A stretch of DNA of 64,000 bases. It comes from JAWKWH01 sp963669415 (GTDB lineage Bacteria > Pseudomonadota > Alphaproteobacteria > Rhizobiales > Rhizobiaceae). The notes under the pieces were generated by a model, which saw only the letters and a program-made list of their open reading frames with translations, did no database searches and was not told the DNA's origin. The stretch covers positions 1,054,001 through 1,118,000 of the forward strand of contig CAXXPS010000001.1 of the NCBI GenBank assembly GCA_963669415.2. The letters are read 5' to 3'. The translations under genes were made by a program, and so were the position numbers. Of the stretch, positions 1-7,982 are shown one piece after another. The first letter of the stretch is position 1; each line of letters begins with the position of its first letter.

Positions 1-1526
1 GCGGCGCGGTGAACCAGCATGGAAAGCGCATCGACCGGCTCGGCGTTGACCAGCACGCTCATGCGCACCAGATCACCCTCGCGATAGTCGGTCAGCTGGT
101 AGTCGAACGAGGCGTAGCCCTTGGAGATCGATTTCAGCCGGTCGTAGAAATCGAACACCACCTCGTTTAACGGCAGGTCGTAGACCACCATGGCGCGCTT
201 TCCGACATAGGAAAGATCGGCCTGCACACCGCGGCGGTCCTGGCAGAGTTTCAGAATGGAGCCCAGATAGTCATCCGGCGTCAGGATGGTGGCGCGGATC
301 CACGGCTCCTCGATGGAAGCGATCTTGACCACGTCGGGCATGTCGACGGGATTGTGCAGTTCCTTTTGCGAGCCGTCGATCAGGTTGAGCCGGTAGACGA
401 CCGACGGCGCGGTGGCGATAAGGTCGAGATCGAATTCGCGCTCCAGCCGCTCCTGGATGATCTCCAGATGCAACAGGCCGAGGAAACCGCAGCGGAAACC
501 GAAGCCGAGCGCGGCGGATGTTTCCATCTCGAACGAGAACGATGCATCGTTGAGGCGCAATTTGCCCATTGCCGCGCGCAGGTCTTCAAAATCGGCGGCA
601 TCGACCGGAAACAGGCCGCAAAAGACCACCGGTTGCGCCGGCTTGAAGCCCGGCAGCATTTCGGCGGTCGGCTTCTTGTCCTCGGTGATGGTGTCGCCAA
701 CGCGGGTGTCGGCAACCTCCTTGATGCTGGCCGTGATGAAGCCAAGCTCGCCCGGCCCGAGATCGTCGACCATGACCATTTTTGGCGTAAACACGCCGAC
801 GCGGTCGACCGGATATTTGGCGCCGGTTCCCATCATTCGGATGGTCTGGCCCTTTTTCAGGCGGCCATCGATGATGCGGACCAGCACGATGACGCCGAGA
901 TAGGCGTCGTACCAGCTGTCGACCAGCATGGCTTTCAGCGGCGCGCCGGCATCTCCATCCGAAGGCGCCGGCAGTTCGTTGACGATGGCTTCAAGCACGT
1001 TTTCGACGCCGAGCCCGGTCTTGGCGGAAATTTCAACCGCGTTCGACGCATCAAGTCCGATCACCTCCTCGATCTGGGTCTTGATGCGCTCCGGTTCGGC
1101 GGCCGGCAGATCGACCTTGTTGAGCACGGTGACAATCTCGTGGTCGTTGTCGATGGCCTGGTAGACATTGGCGAGCGTCTGCGCCTCGACACCCTGGGAG
1201 GCGTCGACGACGAGCAGGGAACCTTCGCAGGCCGACAGGGAGCGCGAGACCTCATAGGCGAAATCGACATGGCCGGGCGTGTCGATCAGGTTCAACACAT
1301 AATCCTGGCCATCGGCAGCTTGATAGTTGAGCCGCACCGTCTGCGCCTTGATGGTGATGCCGCGCTCGCGCTCGATGTCCATACTGTCGAGCACCTGCTC
1401 CTTCATCTCGCGGTTGGCAAGCCCGCCGGTGATCTGGATCAGCCGGTCGGCGAGCGTTGACTTGCCATGGTCGATATGGGCGACGATGGAAAAATTGCGG
1501 ATGTTTGCAAGCGGCGTTGAAGTCAT
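1..1526 (-). CDS. lepA: Elongation factor 4 (LepA), 3' end cut by window
   Basis: Ribosome-bound translational GTPase that back-translocates or remodels stalled ribosomes. Reading the minus strand from ATG at 1526 gives MTSTPLANIRNFSIVAHIDH, followed by the G1 loop (HIDHGKST), the switch region with RERGIT, G3 (DTPGH) and G4 (NKVD), then domain II and the LepA-type elongation domains. About 508 codons lie in the window; LepA is normally about 600 residues, so the last 90 or so (the LepA-specific C-terminal domain) lie beyond position 1. The start was chosen because LepA normally begins a few residues before the IRNFSIVAHIDHGKST block. No frameshift is seen. It is convergent or divergent with nothing informative here, and stands alone. 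Confidence 0.97.
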   Translation of the reverse strand, partial: MTSTPLANIRNFSIVAHIDHGKSTLADRLIQITGGLANREMKEQVLDSMDIERERGITIKAQTVRLNYQAADGQDYVLNLIDTPGHVDFAYEVSRSLSACEGSLLVVDASQGVEAQTLANVYQAIDNDHEIVTVLNKVDLPAAEPERIKTQIEEVIGLDASNAVEISAKTGLGVENVLEAIVNELPAPSDGDAGAPLKAMLVDSWYDAYLGVIVLVRIIDGRLKKGQTIRMMGTGAKYPVDRVGVFTPKMVMVDDLGPGELGFITASIKEVADTRVGDTITEDKKPTAEMLPGFKPAQPVVFCGLFPVDAADFEDLRAAMGKLRLNDASFSFEMETSAALGFGFRCGFLGLLHLEIIQERLEREFDLDLIATAPSVVYRLNLIDGSQKELHNPVDMPDVVKIASIEEPWIRATILTPDDYLGSILKLCQDRRGVQADLSYVGKRAMVVYDLPLNEVVFDFYDRLKSISKGYASFDYQLTDYREGDLVRMSVLVNAEPVDALSMLVHRA

Positions 1527-1649
1527 GGCCGGGCATGTAGCAGGACGGTGCGGGAATGCAAGCGGTCCACGCGCGCGCAATAGTGATTGTGGGGAGGAAG
1601 ATGGGTAAAACAAGACGGTGAAAAGTGAGGAGGCGATCGGAGCCTCTGT

Positions 1650-2417
1650 CTATGGTTCGCTTTCGACCGGATATCCGGCCTCCTGCCACGCTATTGCACC
1701 CCCATCAAAGAAATAGACGTTTTTGTATCCCCAAACGACAGCTTTTGCAGCATCCCAGGCACCAAAGGCCGGAGTGTAAGAAATAACAATTTTCGTATCG
1801 GGAGAGGCAACTGCCATCAATTTTTCTTTGGTGAAATGCGTCTTGGGCGACGCTTCGGTGCGATAGACGGGTAAATGTACCGAGCCGGGAATGTGTTGCT
1901 CTTTCCAGTATTCTACGCTGCCCGTTTCGACAAACACCGCGCCTTCATCATAGAGCGATTTGGCTGTTTTCAGGTCCACGGAGGTGGCGCCCTCCACCTC
2001 ATAGGATGTATTGCCGGAACCTAATCTCGAATGCGTCTTGATCTTGTACTGCCAGGTCACTTCCGGAACCTTCATAAGGCCGCTTCGCAACCGCTCCTGC
2101 GCCGCCACCACACCGACGCTCAAATATTCGATTTCGCCACGAAACGGCGAGTTTACATCAGGCGATATCCGCTCAAGCGAGAGTTCGGATTTACCGGTTT
2201 TGAACCGAACGGCGTTTGCGCTGCTTTCGAATGATGCTGCAAATCCGGAAGGAGCGCTGCCGAGCAACTTGCCACCATGCGTCGCGGCAGAACTGTCAGC
2301 GGTTTCGATCAGTCGTTGAAGGATCTCGCGTGACGAGACATCGTCGGCGTCTTCGGTTGTTTTGAAGCCGGTAATCTTCGCAACAAGAACAGCATCGAGC
2401 TTTTGATCTGCGCTCAT
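1650..2417 (-). CDS. Cyclase-like/rhodanese-like fusion protein lacking catalytic residues
   Basis: A 255-residue cytoplasmic protein. Residues 1-100 follow the outline of a class III nucleotidyl cyclase (KLDAVLVAKITGF, then THGGKLLGS, then FESSANAVRF), but the metal-binding Asp positions are not conserved: Lys-Ile stands where Asp-Val is usual and APSG replaces the GDG turn. Residues 145-255 form a rhodanese fold (VDLKTAKSLYDEGAVFVET, then HIPGSVHLP, then VVWGYKNVYFFDGGAIAWQEAGYPVE). The active-site loop reads ISYTPAFG, so the sulfur-carrying Cys is absent. I infer a binding or regulatory role, not sulfurtransferase activity. The start at 2417 has an aggcagga ribosome-binding site; an in-frame upstream extension to 2567 would run into a lipase-derived remnant and is rejected. 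Confidence 0.8.
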   Translation of the reverse strand: MSADQKLDAVLVAKITGFKTTEDADDVSSREILQRLIETADSSAATHGGKLLGSAPSGFAASFESSANAVRFKTGKSELSLERISPDVNSPFRGEIEYLSVGVVAAQERLRSGLMKVPEVTWQYKIKTHSRLGSGNTSYEVEGATSVDLKTAKSLYDEGAVFVETGSVEYWKEQHIPGSVHLPVYRTEASPKTHFTKEKLMAVASPDTKIVISYTPAFGAWDAAKAVVWGYKNVYFFDGGAIAWQEAGYPVESEP

Positions 2418-2524
2418 TGTCCTGCCTATCGCAACAATTCTTTTTTCGGCGATGCCCCGAATGACAATGGAGTCAGTATATCGACGACGGTCGCAATCAA
2501 CAATCTCAACGCATCTGCGCGGAT

Positions 2525-2621
2525 CGCATTGCCAGAGCGGGCACACCTGACCTGCAGACGCTTGCAATAATGGGATCCCTTATTTGGCGCTGCCCGTGGG
2601 CACCGAAATCAGGCGGCGGCA
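2525..2621 (-). pseudogene. Duplicated fragment of the class-3 lipase gene
   Basis: These 97 bases match 3510-3606, inside the lipase gene, with about seven mismatches and no gap. The minus-strand translation runs LPPPDFGAHGQRQIRDPIIA and on to GVPALAMRS, almost the same as the C-terminal part of the lipase. It has neither the lipase N-terminus nor the catalytic Ser. It is a direct repeat lying 985 bp from its parent, so it is either a relic of a second lipase copy or a local duplication. Confidence 0.85.
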
Positions 2622-2693
2622 ACCTGCCGGAAATTTGGACAACGCTGGGCCACGGGCTACGATGATCATCGCCGTGGGCGGAGCAAGACTCCG

Positions 2694-2932
2694 CTAGATC
2701 TCGCGTACGGATATCGGTTTATGTATCGCCACAGGTTGCTCCAGCTCCAAGATGTTGCCCTCGGGATCTCGAACACAAACCATCAAATGGGGTTGTTCGT
2801 GGACTGCCGGCATCTTCCTTTCTACGGCCTCTTGGAGTTCCACGACTTCCAGAAATGGTCCGAGATGTTCAGGCAGGTTGAATTACCGGCATTCAGCTCT
2901 ATTTGCTTGGGATGATTGTTGATTTCATGCAT
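2694..2932 (-). pseudogene. Frameshifted glyoxalase/VOC-fold remnant
   Basis: On the minus strand one frame starts MHEINNHPKQIELNAGN. Another then takes over with EHLGPFLEVVELQEAVERK and continues through PHLMVCVRDPEGNILELEQP to a stop at 2694. The VRDPEGNILEL block is the typical final strand of vicinal-oxygen-chelate proteins, with the last metal-binding Glu. At roughly 80 codons it is shorter than a usual 120-residue domain, and it needs a frame change near 2880. I read it as a decayed gene. The assignment rests mainly on the C-terminal block. Confidence 0.55.
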
Positions 2933-2952
2933 TATTCGCAAAGGAGCGGGAC

Positions 2953-3258
2953 ATGCGAAGTCTCAGCATTGCAATCACATTGGTTGCAGCATCCTCGTTT
3001 TCAGCTGAAGCACTGTCACGATATGAGACCAGGCAATTGTCCTGCGACCGCATTCAGTCCATTCTCAAGGCCGAAGGAACTGCGATTTTGCGCTACGGCT
3101 CCTCGCGAAATGCCAACATCGTCAAATACGATATTTTCGCGGCTCCACGCGGACAGTGTGTGTCCGGTGGTCGTGGTCGATTATCGACGGTTCCGGCTGC
3201 AGACACCAATTCATGCGCAGTCCTCAAGTGCATCAACATAAAGGGCGGCGGCCGGTAG
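2953..3258 (+). CDS. Small secreted protein of unknown function
   Basis: 101 residues. Residues 1-21 form a signal peptide (MRSLSIAITLVAASSFSAEA) with a likely cut before LSRYETRQ. The mature part has cysteines in QLSCDRIQ, GQCVSGG and NSCAVLKCI, which suggests disulfides in the periplasm. The pattern 'RQLSC..IQ...GTAILRY.SSRN' followed by 'VPAADTNSC.V.KC' resembles a family of small exported hypothetical proteins common in Hyphomicrobiales. The start has an aaaggagcggg ribosome-binding site. Function is not known and neighbours give no clue. Confidence 0.8.
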   Translation: MRSLSIAITLVAASSFSAEALSRYETRQLSCDRIQSILKAEGTAILRYGSSRNANIVKYDIFAAPRGQCVSGGRGRLSTVPAADTNSCAVLKCINIKGGGR

Positions 3259-3328
3259 CCGGTCCTGCACAGCCCGTAAATGTCCAAGATGCGGGATATA
3301 CCACTTTTCTTCTCGTCATGGCCTATCC

Positions 3329-5005
3329 CTAATTGCCGGATTGAAGCGACAGGCGCAGTTCCAGATCGCGGTCGAACGAAACCGCATCGAGCCAAATTCC
3401 GTTTGCCGCATAATAGGTCTTCATGGACGCGGCCAGTTTGCGCATTTCGTCTGCGCTTCCCTTCTGTCCGGCAATGCGGCCGGGATTGATTTCCTTCATC
3501 GGCCGGGACCGCATTGCCAGAGCGGGCACACCTGATCCGCCGACGCTGGCAATAATGAGATCCCTTATCTGGCGCTGCCCGTGGGCGCCGAAATCAGGCG
3601 GCGGCAGCAAATCGCGCACGTTCGGTTTGTTGACATAGACCGTCTTGCCGACATGTTTTCCGCCGGCAACTTTTTCGGTCGTAATCGGATCTTTTGAGTT
3701 GAGCACTCTGAAACCGGCCGATCTGCCGGGATCCAGCAGCCTTTGGACAATGGACGGGTCATTCGGTTTTATGGCCTTGGTGTCTATCGGATTGATTTCC
3801 GTTGAGAAGAATTCGGATTGAAGCGCAGTTGTTGTCAATGCTTTGGCGAAGGTTTCATCTCCCACACGCGGCGCGCCATAGGTGATTAATTTCAATTGGC
3901 GCCACGGCCAGTTTCTCAGTTTGGCGGGGAGGGCGCCGCCGCTCGCATTCGGCCCGTATTGGTTACCCTGCAAAATCGCGGACACAAAAACCTGCGCCAG
4001 CGCCCCGCCAAGACTGTGGCCTGTTACATAGATATTGGCGGGCGCCCGCCCGGCCTTGAGATCCGCAGCCTTGCCCAGGCAGGGCATAAGGCGTGGAAGG
4101 ATCGATCTCATGGCCTGGGCGAAGCCGCGGTGAACCCGGCCAGTTGTGCTGATGATCGCTCCACCCTGTCTTGAGGCCAGCCGATTGTAACCAAGGTCCG
4201 TGATCCAATCGGGATTTCCGCTGGCGCTGCCGTCGCTGAACGCCTCAATGACGGCACGGCCGGCCGAACCGCTGCGGCTTCCGCGAAACGAGATGTGAAT
4301 ATCGAAGCCGCCATTTGCCTTATCCCGGACAAGGACAAAGCCCATCAGGCTTTGTGACGCGGGGCGGCCAGGTTCTCCCTTGTCGCCGGTCCCACCCTCA
4401 AATACGAGCAGCGTATCAGATGCATCCGGTGATGGGCGTTTGTTGCGAACGGGAATCTTATTAATCGATACCGAAGTGACTGGTTCTCCCGCCGGACGAA
4501 AGCATATATACGCGTCCTTTATCCTGCCGGTTATGGCCCGCGGGGTTAGATATTCGGTCCATTTTCCATTGGCATTGGTCAAGGCATTGTTCCACGGATC
4601 AATGCGGCTGTAATTATACAAAATCGGATCGTGGGTGGCATTGTCAGCAAAACCGCCGAGAACTCCCGGACCGCGGATGGAGTTGAGCCCGGCATTGGTC
4701 GCAGTTTGCTCGCGCCCCTTTTTTGTTGCCCAATCGCGGACGTTTTGCATCACGTCATCCCGGCGGCCGGCCATCTCCTCATAATACGGGTCATACGGCC
4801 ACACGAGACTTTGGCCATAGATCTGATAGGCGAGAATGGACAGATCGAGGTGATAGACCAACGGGTCATAAGGGAAGTTTGAAGTCGCGGATTGGGAACC
4901 TGCCGGTTCGGGTTCGATCTCGAGAAAGCTGGTCGTGCAGGCGGACAGCACAAACAGCAATGCGGTGAGCGCAGATAGGCGCCCGACTTGTTTCAATAAT
5001 ATCAA
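3329..5005 (-). CDS. Class 3 lipase, outer-membrane-type lipoprotein
   Basis: 558-residue alpha/beta hydrolase predicted to hydrolyse lipid esters at the cell surface or in the periplasm. The N-terminus is a lipoprotein signal (SALTALLFVLSAC, lipidated Cys about residue 23). The nucleophile elbow GHSLGG lies at about 329-334 with the catalytic Ser at 331, followed by ALAQVF and a later ITYGAPRVGDETFA segment; this order is that of the fungal-type class 3 lipases. HISFRGS near residue 240 probably carries the oxyanion-hole region. The start is TTG at 5005, the first that covers the whole signal peptide. A 97-bp piece of its 3' part is duplicated downstream at 2525-2621. Confidence 0.88.
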   Translation of the reverse strand: MILLKQVGRLSALTALLFVLSACTTSFLEIEPEPAGSQSATSNFPYDPLVYHLDLSILAYQIYGQSLVWPYDPYYEEMAGRRDDVMQNVRDWATKKGREQTATNAGLNSIRGPGVLGGFADNATHDPILYNYSRIDPWNNALTNANGKWTEYLTPRAITGRIKDAYICFRPAGEPVTSVSINKIPVRNKRPSPDASDTLLVFEGGTGDKGEPGRPASQSLMGFVLVRDKANGGFDIHISFRGSRSGSAGRAVIEAFSDGSASGNPDWITDLGYNRLASRQGGAIISTTGRVHRGFAQAMRSILPRLMPCLGKAADLKAGRAPANIYVTGHSLGGALAQVFVSAILQGNQYGPNASGGALPAKLRNWPWRQLKLITYGAPRVGDETFAKALTTTALQSEFFSTEINPIDTKAIKPNDPSIVQRLLDPGRSAGFRVLNSKDPITTEKVAGGKHVGKTVYVNKPNVRDLLPPPDFGAHGQRQIRDLIIASVGGSGVPALAMRSRPMKEINPGRIAGQKGSADEMRKLAASMKTYYAANGIWLDAVSFDRDLELRLSLQSGN

Positions 5006-5227
5006 ACGCTTGGTCCCCGGAGTTTGGCGATAACACCATCACCGACACATTAGGCGATGATTGTTGCAGGCGTCCAGCCGTTTACCGGGGTGGCCAGTTG
5101 GTGACGTGGCGGCGCAGTGGCAAACGTCCCGGCAGGGCCGGGATATTTAATGGATTTGGTTGAAAGCGGATGATCCGACGGCACCAGGCCTCAAGGCTTG
5201 GCACACGCTGTTTTTGAGCGATGTGGC

Positions 5228-6217
5228 CTAAGTGTCATAAAACCCGCTGACATATTCTGTTCGTGGCATGCCGGGCCAGTCGATCACGGCCTCGCGAAAT
5301 GAAGGGCGGGAAAACAGGCGCACGGCATAGGCGGATGCATGGGTGCGCATGATGAGATTCAGCCTGTGATTGCCCATCCAGCAAAATGCCATGCCGATCC
5401 ATTGCATGCGGAACAGCGAGACTGCCCATAAAATGTCGGCGAGCGTGAAGGATTCGCCACAGATCCAGCTGCGGCCGTCGGAAAGCCGTTCATCAAGTGC
5501 GGCAACGATGGCAATCATCTCGTTGACGGTATCGCGCATCATTTGCGGGGTCGCGACGAATTCGCGGGCAGCAGCCTCCTTGGCGATTTTCGCCTCAAAC
5601 GCCTCGGTCAGTTCCGCATCACCGGTGACTTGCTCAAGTGCTGCTTCAAGCTTGGCAATCTTGCGATCGTGGATCCCGGACATGGATTTGCGAATGCGCT
5701 CGGGCCGGAAATCGCCGTCCGGATGGGCGCCATAGAGAATGGCTACATGCGGGGTGGCGTCGACGATGGCGATCTCCTGTCCAATGGTAGATCGAAGTGC
5801 CAGTGGGGTGAGGCTGCCCACCGGCTCTACAGCGTTGTCGATATGGGCGCAGATGGCGGCACTGTCGACGACAACGCGCTGTTGGGCGAGGTCGACAAGG
5901 GTGGGCACAACGGCCGGATCGAAGCCCTCGCTCGATGCGGCAGAGCGGCCGGTGTAGCCGCCAACGAGCGACCGGTCTCCGCGGCCGGCCAATCTCAGGC
6001 GGACATAATCGGGGTGATAGTTACCGGGTTGAACATTGATATCACGAGAGAAATAGTCGGCGCGCTTCTCGGACAGGCAGGCGCGGACTTTCTGGGAACA
6101 GACCGACAGGGCGAAGTGATAGAGCTCGAAGCGGGGTTGGCCGGCGCCGATCATCCGGTTGAGATCGGGATCTGTGAGTGGGCGGTTGGCGGCGTCGAGC
6201 AGCTGTTCAATCGGCAT
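5228..6217 (-). CDS. Glutathione S-transferase family protein (longer paralogue)
   Basis: 329 residues with the thioredoxin-like N-terminal domain (FELYHFALSVCSQKVRACLS at about 30-50, then VVPTLVDLAQQRVVVDSAAI) and an all-helical C-terminal domain with SWICGESFTLADILW. The Ser-x-Cys-Ser-Gln pocket occupies the place of the glutathione-activating residue. It is about 100 residues longer than a standard GST because of an insert between the domains. ATG at 6217 is preferred because gggag lies six bases upstream; a GTG at 6250 would overlap the gene upstream. It forms a tandem pair with the next GST (16-base gap), so both probably act on related electrophilic substrates. Confidence 0.85.
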   Translation of the reverse strand: MPIEQLLDAANRPLTDPDLNRMIGAGQPRFELYHFALSVCSQKVRACLSEKRADYFSRDINVQPGNYHPDYVRLRLAGRGDRSLVGGYTGRSAASSEGFDPAVVPTLVDLAQQRVVVDSAAICAHIDNAVEPVGSLTPLALRSTIGQEIAIVDATPHVAILYGAHPDGDFRPERIRKSMSGIHDRKIAKLEAALEQVTGDAELTEAFEAKIAKEAAAREFVATPQMMRDTVNEMIAIVAALDERLSDGRSWICGESFTLADILWAVSLFRMQWIGMAFCWMGNHRLNLIMRTHASAYAVRLFSRPSFREAVIDWPGMPRTEYVSGFYDT

Positions 6218-6233
6218 GTTCACTCCCATCCGG

Positions 6234-6971
6234 TCACAGATCGCGCTCACTGCCGGTATCGATCACCTCGGCGCTGACGAAGCTCGCGCGGGTTTTCATC
6301 CGTGCATAGTAATCCTCAAGCGGTGTATCCAGCCAACGGGGTGTGAATCCATGGATGGTCAGACGCGCCAGCGCCGCGGTGGCGAAGCAGTCGGCCAGCG
6401 AATAGGCAGAGCCGGAGAGGTATTCCGCGCTGCCGAGCGCATTGGCCATCCGGTCGATCAGTTCGTTGGCAGCATCGATGTGCTGCTGAACGGATTGCGG
6501 GTCTTTCATTAACGCCTGCAGCCGTTCATTGCCCCTGATGCGTGCTTCGAGCAACGGCGCGATGTCCGGCCGGTCGGCTGCGAGTTGGGCAAGAAATTTC
6601 CCGCGCGCAACGATCTGCGGCGCGGTGCCGTCCGGCTCGAGCCGTTTGCTGTAGAGCAAAACGCCGTAGTGCAGGCTCATGATCTCGGAAAGCCAGGCAT
6701 GTGTTTGCGGCCCGCCGGAGAGATCGGGGCCGGGCATCTGGTCGACACGATTTACGATGCGGATGGTGTCGGTGACGATTTTGTCACCGATTGCCAGCGT
6801 CGGCACCACCGCTCTGGGATTGAGTGCGATGTACCAGGGTTCAAACTGCTCACTGGTTTGCATGATGTCGACCTGGCGGCGGCGATAGGAAATCCCTTTT
6901 TCCGCCAGCGCCAACCGCGCCATCTGAGAACAGATGGACACGGTGTGATCATACAATACAGCCCCGGTCAT
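6234..6971 (-). CDS. Glutathione S-transferase family protein
   Basis: About 245 residues from ATG at 6971. The N-terminal domain carries YDHTVSICSQMARLALAEKG, the cis-Pro segment NPRAVVPTLAIGDKIVTDT (glutathione backbone contact) and a helical C-terminal domain with SGSAYSLADCFATAALARL. It shares the S-x-C-S-Q pocket with its downstream paralogue, so the two form an operon of related enzymes. TTG at 7016 would extend the protein by 15 residues, but a well-formed promoter lies between 7016 and 6971, so I choose 6971. The substrate is unknown. Confidence 0.85.
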   Translation of the reverse strand: MTGAVLYDHTVSICSQMARLALAEKGISYRRRQVDIMQTSEQFEPWYIALNPRAVVPTLAIGDKIVTDTIRIVNRVDQMPGPDLSGGPQTHAWLSEIMSLHYGVLLYSKRLEPDGTAPQIVARGKFLAQLAADRPDIAPLLEARIRGNERLQALMKDPQSVQQHIDAANELIDRMANALGSAEYLSGSAYSLADCFATAALARLTIHGFTPRWLDTPLEDYYARMKTRASFVSAEVIDTGSERDL

Positions 6972-6977
6972 GAGGTC

Positions 6978-7006
6978 ATTATAAGGCCGGTGGCGCAGTT
7001 TGACAG
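6978..7006 (-). promoter_or_regulatory. Sigma-70-type promoter giving a near-leaderless transcript
   Basis: On the minus strand CTGTCA (-35, 4 of 6 to consensus) and a perfect TATAAT (-10) are separated by 17 bases. The -10 ends seven bases before the ATG at 6971, so transcription would begin at or beside the start codon. No ribosome-binding site precedes that ATG, consistent with a leaderless message. Confidence 0.55.
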
Positions 7007-7131
7007 TGCGGCGCAACTCACGAAACAGCAGAATACAACTTGATTTTAATGGTATTACTACTTTCGGTTTATTAACATTGTAATCAACTTATATTTCTGA
7101 CAACTTCAAATGTTGACTGGTAAAATTTGAT

Positions 7132-7166
7132 AAATATTACATCCTTCACAATTGAATGTAATATTT
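7132..7166. promoter_or_regulatory. 11-bp perfect inverted repeat upstream of protease operon
   Basis: AAATATTACAT (7132-7142) and ATGTAATATTT (7156-7166) are exact reverse complements separated by 13 bases, inside an AT-rich intergenic segment between divergent operons. The position, 38 bases before the first gene of the plus-strand operon, suits an operator or a leader hairpin. Confidence 0.55.
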
Positions 7167-7203
7167 CTGAATTACTTGCAACAATATTAACAGGAGTACA
7201 GTC

Positions 7204-7440
7204 ATGCCTTGGGAGGAATGTAACGTAACCCGCGCCGGACCAGCCGAAAACGGTAATATTTACATCGCGCTCCAGGCAACAAGCGGCGCATTTCACAATT
7301 GGTACATCGCCAATTCTAGCATGGAAAAGGAAATGCTGGCTGTGGCGCTCTCCGCGATTGCCGGAAACCGGACTGTGACGACCCATCTGTCATCGACGAC
7401 GGCCTACAGCACGATAAACCGGCTTTACGTCCGGGCTTGA
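7204..7440 (+). CDS. Small protein, first gene of M6 protease operon
   Basis: 78 residues, starting MPWEECNVTRAGPAENGNIY after an aggagt ribosome-binding site. No signal peptide, membrane segment or catalytic motif is visible. The composition (many Thr, Ser, Asn, aromatic residues; short alternating hydrophobic stretches such as NIYIALQA and FHNWYIAN) suggests a small beta-rich domain. It is followed after 50 bases by a repeat-rich small protein and then by an M6 metalloprotease, so I infer one transcript. The role is unknown; it may be a substrate, a protective partner or a binding module for the protease. Confidence 0.75.
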   Translation: MPWEECNVTRAGPAENGNIYIALQATSGAFHNWYIANSSMEKEMLAVALSAIAGNRTVTTHLSSTTAYSTINRLYVRA

Positions 7441-7490
7441 ACTTCTGCGTTGCGGAAACAGATCAAGCCAAATTTTCGGAGGAGCCGACA

Positions 7491-7823
7491 ATGTCAGCAA
7501 ACGACACGGGAATGCGTAATCCCGAGCTTGGCCCGTCGAGCACGGGCGATGGCGGCGGTATCGTCAATCCGCCGCTGGAAGGCAGTGCCAGCGGACCGGC
7601 GGGCGACGCGTCGACAATAGACAATCCATCGCTTGAGAGTGAAGCGGGCATTTCGGGATCGGGCAACGGTTCGATGGATGCCATCGTCAATCCGCCGCTC
7701 GATGATGCGGGCGGTTCGGGCGGTCACGGCCACGATCATGGACATGATGATGACGTGCCGCATTTGGATGCGAACCCGAAAACGAAAGACAAGAAGAAAC
7801 CCAAGCGGACGCGCAAAAAATAG
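7491..7823 (+). CDS. NPxL-repeat, histidine-rich small protein
   Basis: 110 residues, probably disordered. Four spaced copies of a short motif occur: MRNPELG, IVNPPLEG, IDNPSLES and IVNPPLDD, joined by Gly/Ser-rich linkers. They are followed by a histidine/aspartate cluster (HGHDHGHDDD) suited to binding Zn or Ni, and a strongly basic tail (KDKKKPKRTRKK). ATG at 7491 has a ggaggagcc ribosome-binding site; an upstream start at 7437 lacks one. The regularly spaced NPxL elements look like repeated docking or cleavage sites. Its place directly before a metalloprotease gene suggests it is a partner, metal supplier or substrate of that enzyme. This is inference. Confidence 0.75.
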   Translation: MSANDTGMRNPELGPSSTGDGGGIVNPPLEGSASGPAGDASTIDNPSLESEAGISGSGNGSMDAIVNPPLDDAGGSGGHGHDHGHDDDVPHLDANPKTKDKKKPKRTRKK

Positions 7824-7982
7824 TTAGCCGCCGGCAGGTTCGCGACAGGCCAGGGCGGCGATTGCCGTTCCGCTTTTCCTGTGCGGACCTGCACGGCGCT
7901 GCAGCAGGATCAATTTTGCAGCCGGCACTGCCGGATTCAAGCAACCCCGGCAGACGAGTTGGCCAAAAGTGGAGATTGACAG

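Larger units (their letters stand above)
2418..2952. other. Intergenic region of gene remnants
   Basis: This 535-base stretch holds no intact gene. It contains a 97-bp copy of the 3' part of the neighbouring lipase gene (2525-2621) and a frameshifted glyoxalase-fold remnant (2694-2932), both on the minus strand. I see nothing else in it. Confidence 0.7.

Noticed and set aside
354..1460. Plus-strand open frame of 368 codons
   Set aside because: It is antisense to lepA, whose translation matches the family throughout; the frame has an Arg/Asp-rich composition and no ribosome-binding site.
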